From the NCBI GenBank assembly GCA_903833215.1, contig CAILEM010000109.1:20659-84658 (forward strand): a stretch of 64,000 nucleotides of DNA, in the 5' to 3' direction. A model generated the notes under the pieces. That model was given only the letters and a program-made list of their open reading frames with translations, made no database searches and was not told where the DNA came from. The position numbers and the translations under genes are program-made. This DNA is from an uncultured Armatimonadota bacterium. Lineage in GTDB: Bacteria > Armatimonadota > Fimbriimonadia > Fimbriimonadales > Fimbriimonadaceae. Below, in pieces: positions 33,656-42,711 of the stretch. Positions within the stretch are counted from its first letter, which is position 1, and the number at the start of each line of letters is the position of its first letter.

Positions 33656-35111
33656 ACGTCTTTGCTTCACTCTGATTTCCAACGCGGTCAACCGCGGTTA
33701 CTGAAATTTCCTCAGGCTTGATGGACGGATCAAGAGACAGCACGAGACTATTGTTCGCTGTGACTCGTGGCTCCAACCAGCGTGTGGTTTTCACCCGAAT
33801 CGTGTAGAAACGGACTGCCTGGTGATTTCCGGGATGGAGGCTGAGTTTCCATTTCCCATCTTCTGATTTGGCGATCTTCACATTCGGGACAGCAGGGCCC
33901 TGTGAGCCCAGCCAAGGCGATGCCGGGACGAGCGCTCGGTGCGCATACAATCCGTCGCCGAGTGAGGTCATCACGTGTTGGCGATTATCCAGGAAGACCT
34001 TCATGCTGAAATGGACTTCACCGGTGGAACCAGGACGCTCACGAGTAAGGCTGATTTGATCCAGAATCTCCTTGAGATTCCAGGTCTTTCCTTCTTCAAC
34101 TCCAAGCCGACTTGTATAGAGTCCGGGCCAGACGTGCCTACCCTTTACGTTCTGAGAAATCCACCAATCAAGCAAAACTGGATAACTCTGCGCCTTCTGG
34201 GCGATTGGCCAATAGAGCTGTGGCGAGATGTAGTCGCACCAACCCTCGTTCAACCACTTTTTGCAGTCGGCATACAGTTCGCCGTATTGGTCGACCCCCG
34301 CTTTAATGCTTTCTGGAAAGCCAGGCCGATAGATTCCAAACGGGCTAATACCGAACTTCACCCAAGATTTTTCTGATTTGATGGTCTTGTACAAGTTCTC
34401 GACAAACTCGTCGACGTTATGTCGCCGCCAATCCGATTTGTCGAGCTTCCCACCGTGCGCCAAGTACCGACGGTAGCTGCCGGCGTCAGGAAACTCCTGG
34501 TTCTTCTCTGGATAGGGATAGAAGTAGTCGTCGATGTGAACGCCATCAATGTCATATCGATGGACAACGTCCCGAACGACGGCGAGGGAATGCTTTTGAA
34601 CGGCAGGCTCACCGGGATCCAGCCAGAGATATCGGCCGTACTGCTTGACGATTTCGGGATGCACGTTCTTCAGGTGAGACTTGGCATAGGGTCCCTTCTG
34701 GGCAGGGTGCCCTGCTCGATAGGGGTTGAACCAGCAGTGCAATTCAAGACCTCGTGCGTGAGCCTCCGTAACCGCAAATTCGAGGGGATCGTAATTCTGG
34801 TCAGGTGCCTTCCCTTGCTGACCAGTCAGGTATTCAGACCATGGTTCGAGCTTCGAATTGTAAAGGGCGTCGCACGAGGGCCTGACCTGAAAAACGATGG
34901 CATTCAACTTGAGGGCCACTGCCGTATCCAGCAGCCGAATCATTTCCGCTTTTTGTTGATCGGACGTCAAGTTCCGCCTGCTTGGCCAGTCGATATTGTC
35001 GACGGTGGCAACCCAAGCCGCCCGGAATTCACGCGGGATTTCGGGAGTTTCCTGAACCCGGCCCAAACCTAGAGAACCGATCAACGGCAGTGCGACCATC
35101 AGCGGGAGCAT
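33627..35111 (-). CDS. Secreted glycosyl hydrolase-like 10 protein (GHL10/YngK type)
   Basis: The 494-residue protein has an N-terminal signal peptide (MLPLMVALPLIGSLGLG). Its GHL10 TIM barrel reads EFRAAWVATVDNIDWPS, LNAIVFQVRP, LELHCWFNPYRAG, RYDIDGVHIDDYFYP and KFGISPFGIYRPG, with a C-terminal beta domain. The family probably cleaves peptidoglycan-like or other glycans; the substrate is not proven. The 3' end overlaps the kinase gene by 29 bp tail to tail. TATTAT lies 6 nt before the ATG. Confidence 0.93.
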   Translation of the reverse strand: MLPLMVALPLIGSLGLGRVQETPEIPREFRAAWVATVDNIDWPSRRNLTSDQQKAEMIRLLDTAVALKLNAIVFQVRPSCDALYNSKLEPWSEYLTGQQGKAPDQNYDPLEFAVTEAHARGLELHCWFNPYRAGHPAQKGPYAKSHLKNVHPEIVKQYGRYLWLDPGEPAVQKHSLAVVRDVVHRYDIDGVHIDDYFYPYPEKNQEFPDAGSYRRYLAHGGKLDKSDWRRHNVDEFVENLYKTIKSEKSWVKFGISPFGIYRPGFPESIKAGVDQYGELYADCKKWLNEGWCDYISPQLYWPIAQKAQSYPVLLDWWISQNVKGRHVWPGLYTSRLGVEEGKTWNLKEILDQISLTRERPGSTGEVHFSMKVFLDNRQHVMTSLGDGLYAHRALVPASPWLGSQGPAVPNVKIAKSEDGKWKLSLHPGNHQAVRFYTIRVKTTRWLEPRVTANNSLVLSLDPSIKPEEISVTAVDRVGNQSEAKTFNLQSATQR

Positions 35112-35117
35112 TCACGA

Positions 35118-35123
35118 ATAATA
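35118..35123 (-). promoter_or_regulatory. Leaderless-type -10 box TATTAT
   Basis: On the minus strand TATTAT lies 6 nt before the ATG at 35111; no Shine-Dalgarno sequence is present. Confidence 0.5.
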
Positions 35124-35218
35124 GCCGTTTGCCAGCCGAAGTCGTCGTCCCAGCCTCTTATCAACTAATAAGGGCCATATCTGCTACAGATACGGCCCAA
35201 ATCTCACCGTGCGTAAGG

Positions 35219-35764
35219 TTACGCAGTGACGGCTTGAATATCAAAGCTGAATTTGACGTCGTCCGAGATGAGGACGTGTCCGGTGTCCATCACAGAGTTG
35301 TACGAAAGGCCCCACTCTTTACGAGAGAGGACTCCAGAGCCGGTAGCGCCGCTTCGGGTATTGCCCCAAGGATCCTTGACGGGTGGGACTACTTCGACTT
35401 CAACGGTAAGCGGCTTAGATGTGCCAGCCAAGAGTAGATCCCCGGTTACGCTGTACTCTGCATCGCTCTTCTTGACGATAGTAGTGCTCTTGAATTCGAT
35501 GGTGGGATTAGCTTCGACATTCAGGAAATCCGCAGATTTGAGGTGACCGTCGCGCTGCTCGTTGTTCGTGCTAATTGCCGAGACGTCGATGCTGAGTGAA
35601 AGGGATTCCAGTACGCCATCAGCGGTTTGGGCAGTTCCCGTGGTGGTTCCAAGAGAACCTTTCACAGTGAAAACTCCCATGTGCTTGACAGAGAAGTCGA
35701 CGCTGGAGTGACTTGAATCCACATTCCAGGAAATAGGGCCGGAGTTAGTTGCGATGGTTGACAT
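35219..35764 (-). CDS. YceI family lipid-binding-type protein
   Basis: The 181-residue protein shows the YceI lipocalin-like barrel: WNVDSSHSSVDFSVKHMGVFTVKGSL, RDGHLKSADFLNVEANPTIEFKST, GDLLLAGTSKPLTVEVE and SRKEWGLSYN. The family binds isoprenoid-type lipids. No signal peptide is visible, so this one appears cytoplasmic. It is monocistronic; a TAGAAT box (35775-35780) lies 10 nt before the start. Confidence 0.93.
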   Translation of the reverse strand: MSTIATNSGPISWNVDSSHSSVDFSVKHMGVFTVKGSLGTTTGTAQTADGVLESLSLSIDVSAISTNNEQRDGHLKSADFLNVEANPTIEFKSTTIVKKSDAEYSVTGDLLLAGTSKPLTVEVEVVPPVKDPWGNTRSGATGSGVLSRKEWGLSYNSVMDTGHVLISDDVKFSFDIQAVTA

Positions 35765-35888
35765 GGTGTTCCGTATTCTACGCGCGGTATGGCTGGAATT
35801 TCCCGCCGAAAGTTCCCCAAATTGCCGACATGATTATCTCTTAATGTTTTAAGGTGAACCTATTGAGTGTCAATTCTGGTCAGAGAGT

Positions 35889-35894
35889 CATAAT
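35889..35894 (+). promoter_or_regulatory. Possible -10 box CATAAT before thrC
   Basis: CATAAT ends 5 nt before the ATG at 35900, again compatible with a leaderless start. Confidence 0.35.
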
Positions 35895-35899
35895 TGCTT

Positions 35900-36964
35900 A
35901 TGGCAACCTGGGGAGGATTGATCAATCGGTACGGCTTGAGGATGGACATTTCCCATTCCGTTGAACCCGTTACGCTTTTTGAGGGAAATACACCGCTCAT
36001 TCCCGCACCTCGACTTGGCGCGAAGATTGTCCCCGGCGGACATCTGTATCTCAAGTATGAGGGCCTGAATCCGACCGGCTCGTTTAAAGATCGTGGAATG
36101 ACTACCGCGATGACGCAGGCGGTTGCAGACGGGGCAAAAACGGTTATCTGTGCGAGCACGGGCAACACCGCAGCGTCAGCCGCTGCCTACGCCGCTCGTG
36201 CGGGCCTGAAGTGCGTCGTACTCGTTCCAGACGGCAAGATCGCTCTCGGAAAGCTTGCGGGTGCCATCGCCTATGGCGCGAACGTCATCACTGTCACGGG
36301 GTCTTTTGATGACGGGCTAAGAATGGTGCGAGAAGCCTCCGAACGTGCCCCCATTGCCCTCGTGAATTCCGTCAATCCTGCGCGCCTTCAAGGTCAAAAG
36401 ACGGCGGCTTGGGAAGTTACCGAGCAGCTTGGCAAGGTTCCCGACTGGCTGTGCCTTCCGGTGGGAAATGCGGGAAATATTACGGCCTATTGGCTAGGAT
36501 TCTGCGAAGACGGGGAGATTCGGCCTCGTCTTCTTGGGGCTCAGGCAGCAGGTTCGGCTCCAATTGTTCTCGGCAAACGAGTCGACAACCCCGACACAAG
36601 GGCCACCGCCATTCGAATTGGGAATCCGGCACGCTGGGCAGAGGCGAACACGGCGCTCAAGGAATCAAATGGCACGATCTTGGCGGTCACTGATCATGAG
36701 ATTTTTGATGCTTATCACATGCTCGCCGAAATCGAGGGAGTCTTCTGTGAACCCTCGTCAGCAACGGGAGTCGCAGGATTGTACAAGAGCGTCCAATCCG
36801 GCACCGTGGAAACCGAAGGCAAGACCTTTGTGTGCGTATTGACTGGCCATGGACTGAAAGACCCCGACTCTGCCGTCATGAAGGCGCCTGAGATGGTTAC
36901 GGTGCCACCGGACACAGATTCTCTTCTCAAGGCATTGGATCTCGCTACAGGAGCAAATATATGA
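35900..36964 (+). CDS. thrC: Threonine synthase
   Basis: It is 354 residues from the ATG at 35900 (a TTG at 35894 is a less likely start). This PLP enzyme of fold type II has GNTPLIPAPRLG, the lysine motif NPTGSFKDRGM (K63) and the substrate loop ASTGNTAASAAAYAARAG. It converts O-phosphohomoserine to threonine. Its stop overlaps the thrB start (ATGA at 36961-36964), so the last two steps of threonine synthesis are translationally coupled. Confidence 0.96.
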   Translation: MATWGGLINRYGLRMDISHSVEPVTLFEGNTPLIPAPRLGAKIVPGGHLYLKYEGLNPTGSFKDRGMTTAMTQAVADGAKTVICASTGNTAASAAAYAARAGLKCVVLVPDGKIALGKLAGAIAYGANVITVTGSFDDGLRMVREASERAPIALVNSVNPARLQGQKTAAWEVTEQLGKVPDWLCLPVGNAGNITAYWLGFCEDGEIRPRLLGAQAAGSAPIVLGKRVDNPDTRATAIRIGNPARWAEANTALKESNGTILAVTDHEIFDAYHMLAEIEGVFCEPSSATGVAGLYKSVQSGTVETEGKTFVCVLTGHGLKDPDSAVMKAPEMVTVPPDTDSLLKALDLATGANI

Positions 36965-37890
36965 TCCGCGTTCGCATTCCGGCTACCACTGCAAATCTCG
37001 GCCCTGGCTTTGACTGTATGGGGCTCGCTCTCGACTTGTGGAACTCCTTCGAGCTTCACGTTGGCGAGGGTGACGGAATCGAGGTTGAGTCACACGGAGA
37101 AGGTGCCGCTCGCCTGCCGAGCGATTCCTCAAACTTGACCGCTGCCATTTTGCTGTCGGAACTCAAGTCGATGGGTATCCCAGCACCACGGCGATTTCGC
37201 ATCGTTTGCCACAACACCATCCCATGTGCCAGCGGTCTCGGTTCCAGTTCCACTGCAACCTTGGCTGGTCTGATGTTTGCCCAAGCCATCGCTTTGGAAT
37301 CGAAGATCCTCGACCCTGCAGCGATTGACTTCGATGGTGTCCTGGCTCGTGCTGTCGCCATAGAAGGGCATGGTGACAACGTCGCCCCAGCATTGCTCGG
37401 CGGATTCGTAATCGTTGTTCCCGATGAGACCGGTGTGTTGACCCAGCGCATTCCTCACGTGCCGATGAAGACGGTCGTGTGTGTGCCGGACTTCGACTAT
37501 CTCACCACCGACGCACGTAAGGCGCTCCCTCCGACTTACAGCAAGGCAGACGCGATCTTCAACATCGGTCGCGCAATGTTGGTTGCCGAGGCCCTCAGAA
37601 TGGGTGATGACGATCTCCTTGCCCGAGCGATGAATGACCGAATTCATGAGCCCTATCGAATGCCCTCGATACCTGGCGCCATACAAGCCAAGCAGGCGGC
37701 GATGGAATCGGGTGCGATCTGTGTGAGCCTCAGCGGAGCCGGTCCCGGTGTCATCTCCTTTGCGCGAAACGGATACGACCGAATTGGCAGAGCGATGAAG
37801 CAAGCCTTTGCAGACGCCGGTCTGTCATCCCGTTACTGGATCTTGGATGCAACGGATCAAGGTGCCCATGTAGGGCGCTTGCCGACGTAA
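36961..37890 (+). CDS. thrB: Homoserine kinase
   Basis: The 309-residue GHMP kinase has VRIPATTANLGPGFDCMGLAL at the N-terminus and the ATP loop PCASGLGSSSTAT (GLGSSS at 92-97), then GHGDNVAPALLGG. It makes the O-phosphohomoserine used by ThrC. The start overlaps the thrC stop by 4 bp. Confidence 0.97.
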   Translation: MIRVRIPATTANLGPGFDCMGLALDLWNSFELHVGEGDGIEVESHGEGAARLPSDSSNLTAAILLSELKSMGIPAPRRFRIVCHNTIPCASGLGSSSTATLAGLMFAQAIALESKILDPAAIDFDGVLARAVAIEGHGDNVAPALLGGFVIVVPDETGVLTQRIPHVPMKTVVCVPDFDYLTTDARKALPPTYSKADAIFNIGRAMLVAEALRMGDDDLLARAMNDRIHEPYRMPSIPGAIQAKQAAMESGAICVSLSGAGPGVISFARNGYDRIGRAMKQAFADAGLSSRYWILDATDQGAHVGRLPT

Positions 37891-37913
37891 CAGATCGCAC
37901 CAAATTCAAACGT

Positions 37914-37947
37914 AAAAAAGCCGGCTTCGCAACAGCGCGATTCCGGC
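37914..37947 (-). terminator. Intrinsic terminator of tRNA-Gly
   Basis: On the minus strand, just after the tRNA, GCCGG-aa-TCGC pairs with GCGA-ag-CCGGC around a 6-nt loop and is followed by TTTTTT. Confidence 0.8.
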
Positions 37948-37967
37948 ATTAATACAATATAGAAACT

Positions 37968-38042
37968 TGGAGCGGGAGACGAGATTCGAACCCGCGACCT
38001 TCTCGTTGGCAACGAGAAGCTCTACCACTGAGCTACTCCCGC
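37968..38042 (-). tRNA. tRNA-Gly (anticodon GCC)
   Basis: The minus strand folds into a complete cloverleaf. The acceptor is GCGGGAG (38036-38042) with CTCCCGC (37972-37978). The D-arm is AGCTCAGTGGTAGAGC, the anticodon stem is TCTCG-TTGCCAA-CGAGA with anticodon GCC, and the T-arm contains GGTTCGAATC. Discriminator T and an encoded CCA (37968-37970) follow. Confidence 0.97.
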
Positions 38043-38192
38043 GTTACGGGTGATGTTATACCCCGCCTGTACCGTGAATGCAAGGAAAACAGATTCCTTG
38101 TCGCTCGATCTAGCGACTTTCGTAAATTTCAGGGTCCTAATGCAGGGTCAATGCTTTTTGAGCCACAAGCAACCGGTGAAGAATCGATCAGA

Positions 38193-38198
38193 TAGACT
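38193..38198 (+). promoter_or_regulatory. Leaderless-type -10 box TAGACT
   Basis: TAGACT lies 6 nt before the ATG at 38205, without a Shine-Dalgarno sequence. Confidence 0.45.
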
Positions 38199-38204
38199 CC
38201 AACT

Positions 38205-39497
38205 ATGATCCTTGACGCCACGCCATTCAATCTTGCCTCGGAGTTGGCGTTATCCGTGTATGGCAAAGTCCTTGATGCGGTCCGATCGGACCGCCTTGTC
38301 GAGGCGAGTTTGGAGCGGGTGGGGGATGCTCTGTTTGTTCAGGGCCGTCATATCGACTTAAGCCATTACGAACGGGTGTGGATTGCTGGATCAGGAAAGG
38401 CCTCAGTTCAAATGGCGGAGGCTGCGGCCCAGATTCTTGGAGAGAAGCTCTCTGGAGGGCTGATTATCACCAAGAGTGGTCAAGCGACGTCGATTCCCGC
38501 CATTACTGTTCTCGAGGCGTCCCATCCGATCCCCGACCAATCGTCGCTTGAAGCGGGTGCACAGATGTGGTCCTTTGCTCAGAAACTGGGTGAGCGAGAT
38601 TTAGTGATCTACCTGCTATCGGGTGGCTCGTCCGCTCTGATGGAGAGCCTTCATGATTCGCTTTCGCTTGATGACTTGCAGCAGACCAATAGGGCTTTGC
38701 TCGCTTCTGGACTGGACATCAAAGCGATGAACCAGATTCGATCAAAACTGTCTCGCGTGAAGGCAGGTGGGTTGGCGCGCGCATTTGACCCCGCGACCGT
38801 CATTGTAATGGTGCTGTCAGATGTCATCGGCAATGATTTGAACGCCATTGGATCGGGACCTTTCATGCCAATTCCATTTTCAGACGTTTCCAACCCGGCT
38901 GGCTCGTCCCTCGATTTGCCGGCATCCGTTCGGCAAGCATTGGAAGCGGGGCAAGTCTTGCCTTCACCGAAACCACCCATAGAGCACTTCGTGATCGGAA
39001 GTGTCTCACTCGCCGTACACGCAGCGGCGGAGGCAGCAAGATATTTGGGCTTGACCCCACTTCCCTACGCTGATCCGCTCAAAGGGGAGGCTCGCGAGAT
39101 GGCAGCCAAGATATGCCGCCACACCAAGGAGGCATCGATGGCGGAGTCCTGCATGATTTTTGGTGGCGAAACAACCATCAAGCTGCGTGGCAACGGAGTC
39201 GGAGGGCGCTGTCAAGAGATGGCAGCGGCAGCGGCTAAGCCTTTGAGTGGCATGAAGGATGTGTGTTTCTTGGCATGCGGCACCGACGGGTTCGATGGGC
39301 CCACCGATGCGGCTGGGGGCATCGTGGATCCGGGTTCGATGCGTAGAGCTGAATCCATTGGCGTACGCCTGCGGGATTGTTTGGCCAACAACGACTCTAA
39401 CCGTTTCCTAAACGCTTGTGGTGGCTTGGTAAAAACCGGGCCAACTCACACCAACGTGAACGACCTGGTTCTGGTCGTCCATGCTGGAAATGAGTAG
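38205..39497 (+). CDS. Glycerate 2-kinase (GckA/TtuD, MOFRL family)
   Basis: The 430-residue protein has a DUF4147 N-terminal domain (VWIAGSGKASVQMAEAAA, then LEASHPIPDQSSLEAG, then YLLSGGSSALM). The C-terminal MOFRL domain reads IFGGETTIKLRGNGVGGRCQEMA, then ACGTDGFDGPTDAAGG and KTGPTHTNVNDLVLV. The enzyme phosphorylates D-glycerate, linking glyoxylate/serine breakdown to glycolysis. No neighbouring pathway genes; it is transcribed alone. Confidence 0.94.
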   Translation: MILDATPFNLASELALSVYGKVLDAVRSDRLVEASLERVGDALFVQGRHIDLSHYERVWIAGSGKASVQMAEAAAQILGEKLSGGLIITKSGQATSIPAITVLEASHPIPDQSSLEAGAQMWSFAQKLGERDLVIYLLSGGSSALMESLHDSLSLDDLQQTNRALLASGLDIKAMNQIRSKLSRVKAGGLARAFDPATVIVMVLSDVIGNDLNAIGSGPFMPIPFSDVSNPAGSSLDLPASVRQALEAGQVLPSPKPPIEHFVIGSVSLAVHAAAEAARYLGLTPLPYADPLKGEAREMAAKICRHTKEASMAESCMIFGGETTIKLRGNGVGGRCQEMAAAAAKPLSGMKDVCFLACGTDGFDGPTDAAGGIVDPGSMRRAESIGVRLRDCLANNDSNRFLNACGGLVKTGPTHTNVNDLVLVVHAGNE

Positions 39498-39502
39498 TGA
39501 GG

Positions 39503-40291
39503 TTAGCGTGGCGGTTCCACGCCGATTTGGTACTGGTTGCCATAGGCAACTGGAGCACCTGGGAAATAGGTGTTGTAGGTCAGACCCACCGTAACGAAGT
39601 ACACGGGCAACGTGAACAGAATGCCGATAAAGCACGCGCAGTAGCCCAACGCAACCACCAGACCCGCCACGAACAGGAGGGCAAACATCGCCCAGGCATC
39701 AGCCCGAAGGGTGTTGAAACTCGCCTTCATGGCTTCAATCGGATTCATATTCCGGTCAATCACCAGGAGAGGTGTAAAGCTGAGCGCCCCAATAAGGAAG
39801 AACCCTGGAATAATGAGGCAAACAAATCCGAGTGCGGTGACTAGGCTAACGAACAGTGTTGCGATCATGAGCGGTACCGCACATTGGAAACCGATGAAAA
39901 GGTCACCGATGTTCAGGGGCTCGCTTCGCGCCTGCTTCAATCCCATGTAAAGGAGTGAGCCGGAGAATATTCCGACCACCATGTTCGGAATGATTCCCAA
40001 CGCAGCCGCCGTGAGGTACTTCATCAAGTCAAACGGCCCGGTATTGAGAATGCTGCCATAAACGAGCATGTTTATCCCAATGTTGCACCCTCCTGCTACC
40101 AGCGCAATGAGGAAGCCGCCCACCAACGTCGTTAAGATCCAGGTCGACAGGTCCGACTGGACTAACTTCCACGCCGCTCCAATAGCGTCGAAATACACAC
40201 CTGGCGGGCGTCCGAAGGGATCATTAGCACGAGGGTAATTGGAATATCCGGGGGGCTGCTGCCAAGAAGGATCGGGTGGGATTTGGGACAT
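39503..40291 (-). CDS. Multi-span membrane protein, paralogue 1
   Basis: The 262-residue protein has a cytoplasmic Pro/Tyr-rich head (GYSNYPRANDPFGRPPGVYFDAIGAAWKLVQSDLSTWI) and about five membrane helices. A conserved late loop LLVIDRNMNPIEAMKASFNTLRADAWAMF follows. The pattern resembles DUF975/GPDPase-membrane-domain proteins. It is one of three tandem paralogues with 40347-41105 and 41639-42361. The function is unknown; an envelope role is only an inference. Confidence 0.82.
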   Translation of the reverse strand: MSQIPPDPSWQQPPGYSNYPRANDPFGRPPGVYFDAIGAAWKLVQSDLSTWILTTLVGGFLIALVAGGCNIGINMLVYGSILNTGPFDLMKYLTAAALGIIPNMVVGIFSGSLLYMGLKQARSEPLNIGDLFIGFQCAVPLMIATLFVSLVTALGFVCLIIPGFFLIGALSFTPLLVIDRNMNPIEAMKASFNTLRADAWAMFALLFVAGLVVALGYCACFIGILFTLPVYFVTVGLTYNTYFPGAPVAYGNQYQIGVEPPR

Positions 40292-40346
40292 TATTTACTC
40301 ACACTCAATGATAGCCGAAGGTTTTGTGCGGCCAGACTTCCTCTCC

Positions 40347-41105
40347 TCAATATGGCACCTGGTTAAAGACGAAGGGTCGCTCTTTCGGGAAGAAGTAGTT
40401 GTATGAGATTCCGATCGTGACGAAATAGATCGGATATGTGAAAAGCAGACCGATTCCACAAAGGCATCCGCCCAGACTTCCGACTAAACCGGAAAGAAAG
40501 ACAAGTGCGAAAAGACTCCAGGCGTGGGGTTTTAAGGTGTCGTAGCTTAGCTGAAGGGCTTCAATTGGAGTGAGGTTCTTATCGGCGATCAATAGTGGCA
40601 CGAAGGCGAATATCCCGGACAGCCATAACCCAGGAACGATGCAAAGAAAGATTCCGACGGTGATGATCAGGGATGTCACAAACATGCCGATAACGACCGA
40701 AACGGACTGAGGGAAGGCCGAAAATATATCCCCAATACCGATCTGCTCATTTCGGGCTTGCTTCAGGCCCATGTGCATCAGTCCCGTTAGAAGAATCTGA
40801 AAAACGCAACCGATGACGATGGCAATGGGAAAGATCGCGAGGGGCAACGCCGTAGCTCTAGATCCTGCCGTAATCATGCCGCCAAAAACAAATAACTCGA
40901 GGCAAATGATTGAGCCGTAATACAGTGCGAACACAATCACCATCGACAAGACCCATGTTGCAAGATTCGCCTGCACGAGGGTCCAAGCCCGCCCAATCGA
41001 ATCAAAGTAGACACCCGGCGGCCTGCCGTAGGGATCTTGGTTATATTCAAATCTCGGATAGTTGGAGTATCCGCCAGGGCCGTTGTAAGGTGGAATTTCT
41101 GCCAT
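40347..41105 (-). CDS. Multi-span membrane protein, paralogue 2
   Basis: The 252-residue protein is closest to paralogue 1: it shares the DPYGRPPGVYFDSIGRAWTLVQANLATWV head and the loop LLIADKNLTPIEALQLSYDTLKPHAWSLF. It is predicted to have five or six membrane helices. It lies 55 bp upstream of paralogue 1 on the same strand, so it is probably co-transcribed. Confidence 0.82.
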   Translation of the reverse strand: MAEIPPYNGPGGYSNYPRFEYNQDPYGRPPGVYFDSIGRAWTLVQANLATWVLSMVIVFALYYGSIICLELFVFGGMITAGSRATALPLAIFPIAIVIGCVFQILLTGLMHMGLKQARNEQIGIGDIFSAFPQSVSVVIGMFVTSLIITVGIFLCIVPGLWLSGIFAFVPLLIADKNLTPIEALQLSYDTLKPHAWSLFALVFLSGLVGSLGGCLCGIGLLFTYPIYFVTIGISYNYFFPKERPFVFNQVPY

Positions 41106-41127
41106 GAAAAAAGGTTGCGCTCAAGTA

Positions 41128-41634
41128 CTAGAGACTTGCGCGGAACTCTATTTGGACTAAGTTTTCAAACCAACTAAGCGTTCGTTTGGACCATTTGGAT
41201 GAACCCGAGTCAACAATACGGTAGCTCTTTGCATTCGTGTTGGCAGCAGCGTTCCACCAGGCGAGGATAAAGGCGACATTGAGTATTGCGACGAAGATGT
41301 ACACGACGCAAGCCCCTCCCACCGCATAGTCGTGTTGCGACAATAGAGAAACCGAACGAATCAGGCTTAGCGTCGACCGAAAAGACAGGTAGAAGCCAAA
41401 AATCGCCATAAACCACTTCGGCGTTGCTAACTTCAGTGTAGACAACAGAACTAGGGCCATCCAGAACGAGTCGTTTAGGAGAATCATGTCCAGTATTGGC
41501 CGATGGTCAGATAGCGATTGCCAAGAGATGCCGATCACAGCCTGCACCGCGTCAACGACAGCGCACACGATGCCGAGTTTTCGGAGTGAGGCATTTGTCA
41601 TTGGCGTGTTCGGTCCCATTTGAGCCTGAGGCAT
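41128..41634 (-). CDS. Membrane protein of unknown function inserted between paralogues
   Basis: The 168-residue protein starts at the ATG at 41634; a longer start at 41682 would overlap the preceding gene by 44 bp. It has about four membrane helices (LGIVCAVVDAVQAVIGI, MALVLLSTL, WFMAIFGFYLSF, ACVVYIFVAILNVAFILAWW). It is unrelated to the flanking paralogues in sequence but sits inside their cluster, 4 bp after paralogue 3. Confidence 0.7.
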   Translation of the reverse strand: MPQAQMGPNTPMTNASLRKLGIVCAVVDAVQAVIGISWQSLSDHRPILDMILLNDSFWMALVLLSTLKLATPKWFMAIFGFYLSFRSTLSLIRSVSLLSQHDYAVGGACVVYIFVAILNVAFILAWWNAAANTNAKSYRIVDSGSSKWSKRTLSWFENLVQIEFRASL

Positions 41635-41638
41635 TCGG

Positions 41639-42361
41639 TTAGGTAGAGCCGTGCGGGAAGAATTCATTGTAGGCGATACCAATCGTTACCAAGAAGATCG
41701 GAAGAGTAAAAAGGACCCCTACCCCGATCACGAAGAAGCCGCCGACCAAGACGATGCTTGCAACGGCGAGGAGACCAAACATCGACCATGCATATGGGCG
41801 CATGGTGTTGTAGGAAGTCTTGATCGCGGCAAGGGGTCTCATTTTCTGGTCGATTACAAGGATGGGCACGAAGCAAAGGCATCCGCACAAGTAAAGACCT
41901 GGCACGATTAGGATCACTGACCCAAGAGCGATAAAGCCCACAACCGCGATTCCAGCGATGAGCAGTGGCAGAAGGCACTGAAAGCCAGCAAACAAACTCC
42001 GAAACTGAACTTGCTCGTGCCGAGCCTGCTTTGCACCCATGTACATCAGCGAGCTCGCAAAGATACCAACGAGCAGCAACGGAATCAAACCGAGCAACGA
42101 CTCTTCGATCTGCTGGAGTTGGGTCGAACCGTCAGTGTTAAAGACAGTTCCGTAGATGGCGGACTCAATTATGAAGTCGCCGATCAAAAGAATCCCTCCG
42201 GTCAAGAAGAGCGCGGCCGTGGCGAGTGGAATCCAAGTTGGCAGGTCCGATTTGACCAGATCCCACGCTTCACCAATCGAATTGAGATCTAGCCCCTTGG
42301 GTTTGCGACCCATCGTTCGGCCAAAACTCGTCGAAATACGTGGAGGTGCAACTTCAGACAT
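41639..42361 (-). CDS. Multi-span membrane protein, paralogue 3
   Basis: The 240-residue protein is the most diverged copy. The head is reduced to RKPKGLDLNSIGEAWDLVKSDLPTWI, and the late loop ILVIDQKMRPLAAIKTSYNTMRPYAWSMF is retained. It is probably the first gene of the four-gene membrane cluster 42361-39503. A GAGGAAAAG stretch precedes the ATG by about 15 nt. Confidence 0.8.
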   Translation of the reverse strand: MSEVAPPRISTSFGRTMGRKPKGLDLNSIGEAWDLVKSDLPTWIPLATAALFLTGGILLIGDFIIESAIYGTVFNTDGSTQLQQIEESLLGLIPLLLVGIFASSLMYMGAKQARHEQVQFRSLFAGFQCLLPLLIAGIAVVGFIALGSVILIVPGLYLCGCLCFVPILVIDQKMRPLAAIKTSYNTMRPYAWSMFGLLAVASIVLVGGFFVIGVGVLFTLPIFLVTIGIAYNEFFPHGST

Positions 42362-42676
42362 GGAATTGGGTTGCTCTTTTCCTCAAACAGCGACCCTTAT
42401 TTAACCATGACTCTAGTGAAATGCCTAGGCGTACTTTTGGATCACTTCGAAGGGCCGGTTTTCCCGACGCGAACGAGCGAATTAGGTCTGGATATAGCCG
42501 AACTGGTCAATTGAGTCAGAGAAGATATCCGGAGATTCGAAAGGTAGCGATTCGTTCGTAATATTCCTGATTTGAACGACAGCCTTCAGTGCTACGCAAA
42601 TAGGACGAGGTTGTGCTGACCACATGGCAGTTGTTCGAATCATTTTTGGGAATTGCTGCTGTTCCAATGAAAAGTT

Positions 42677-42705
42677 TTGCTATTTGTAGGATTCTCGGTT
42701 ATCAT
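42677..42705 (+). promoter_or_regulatory. Sigma-70-type promoter, leaderless
   Basis: TTGCTA (42677-42682), a 17-bp spacer and TATCAT (42700-42705) end 6 nt before the ATG at 42712. Of the leaderless starts here, this one has the best -35/-10 pair. Confidence 0.6.
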
Positions 42706-42711
42706 AACGTT

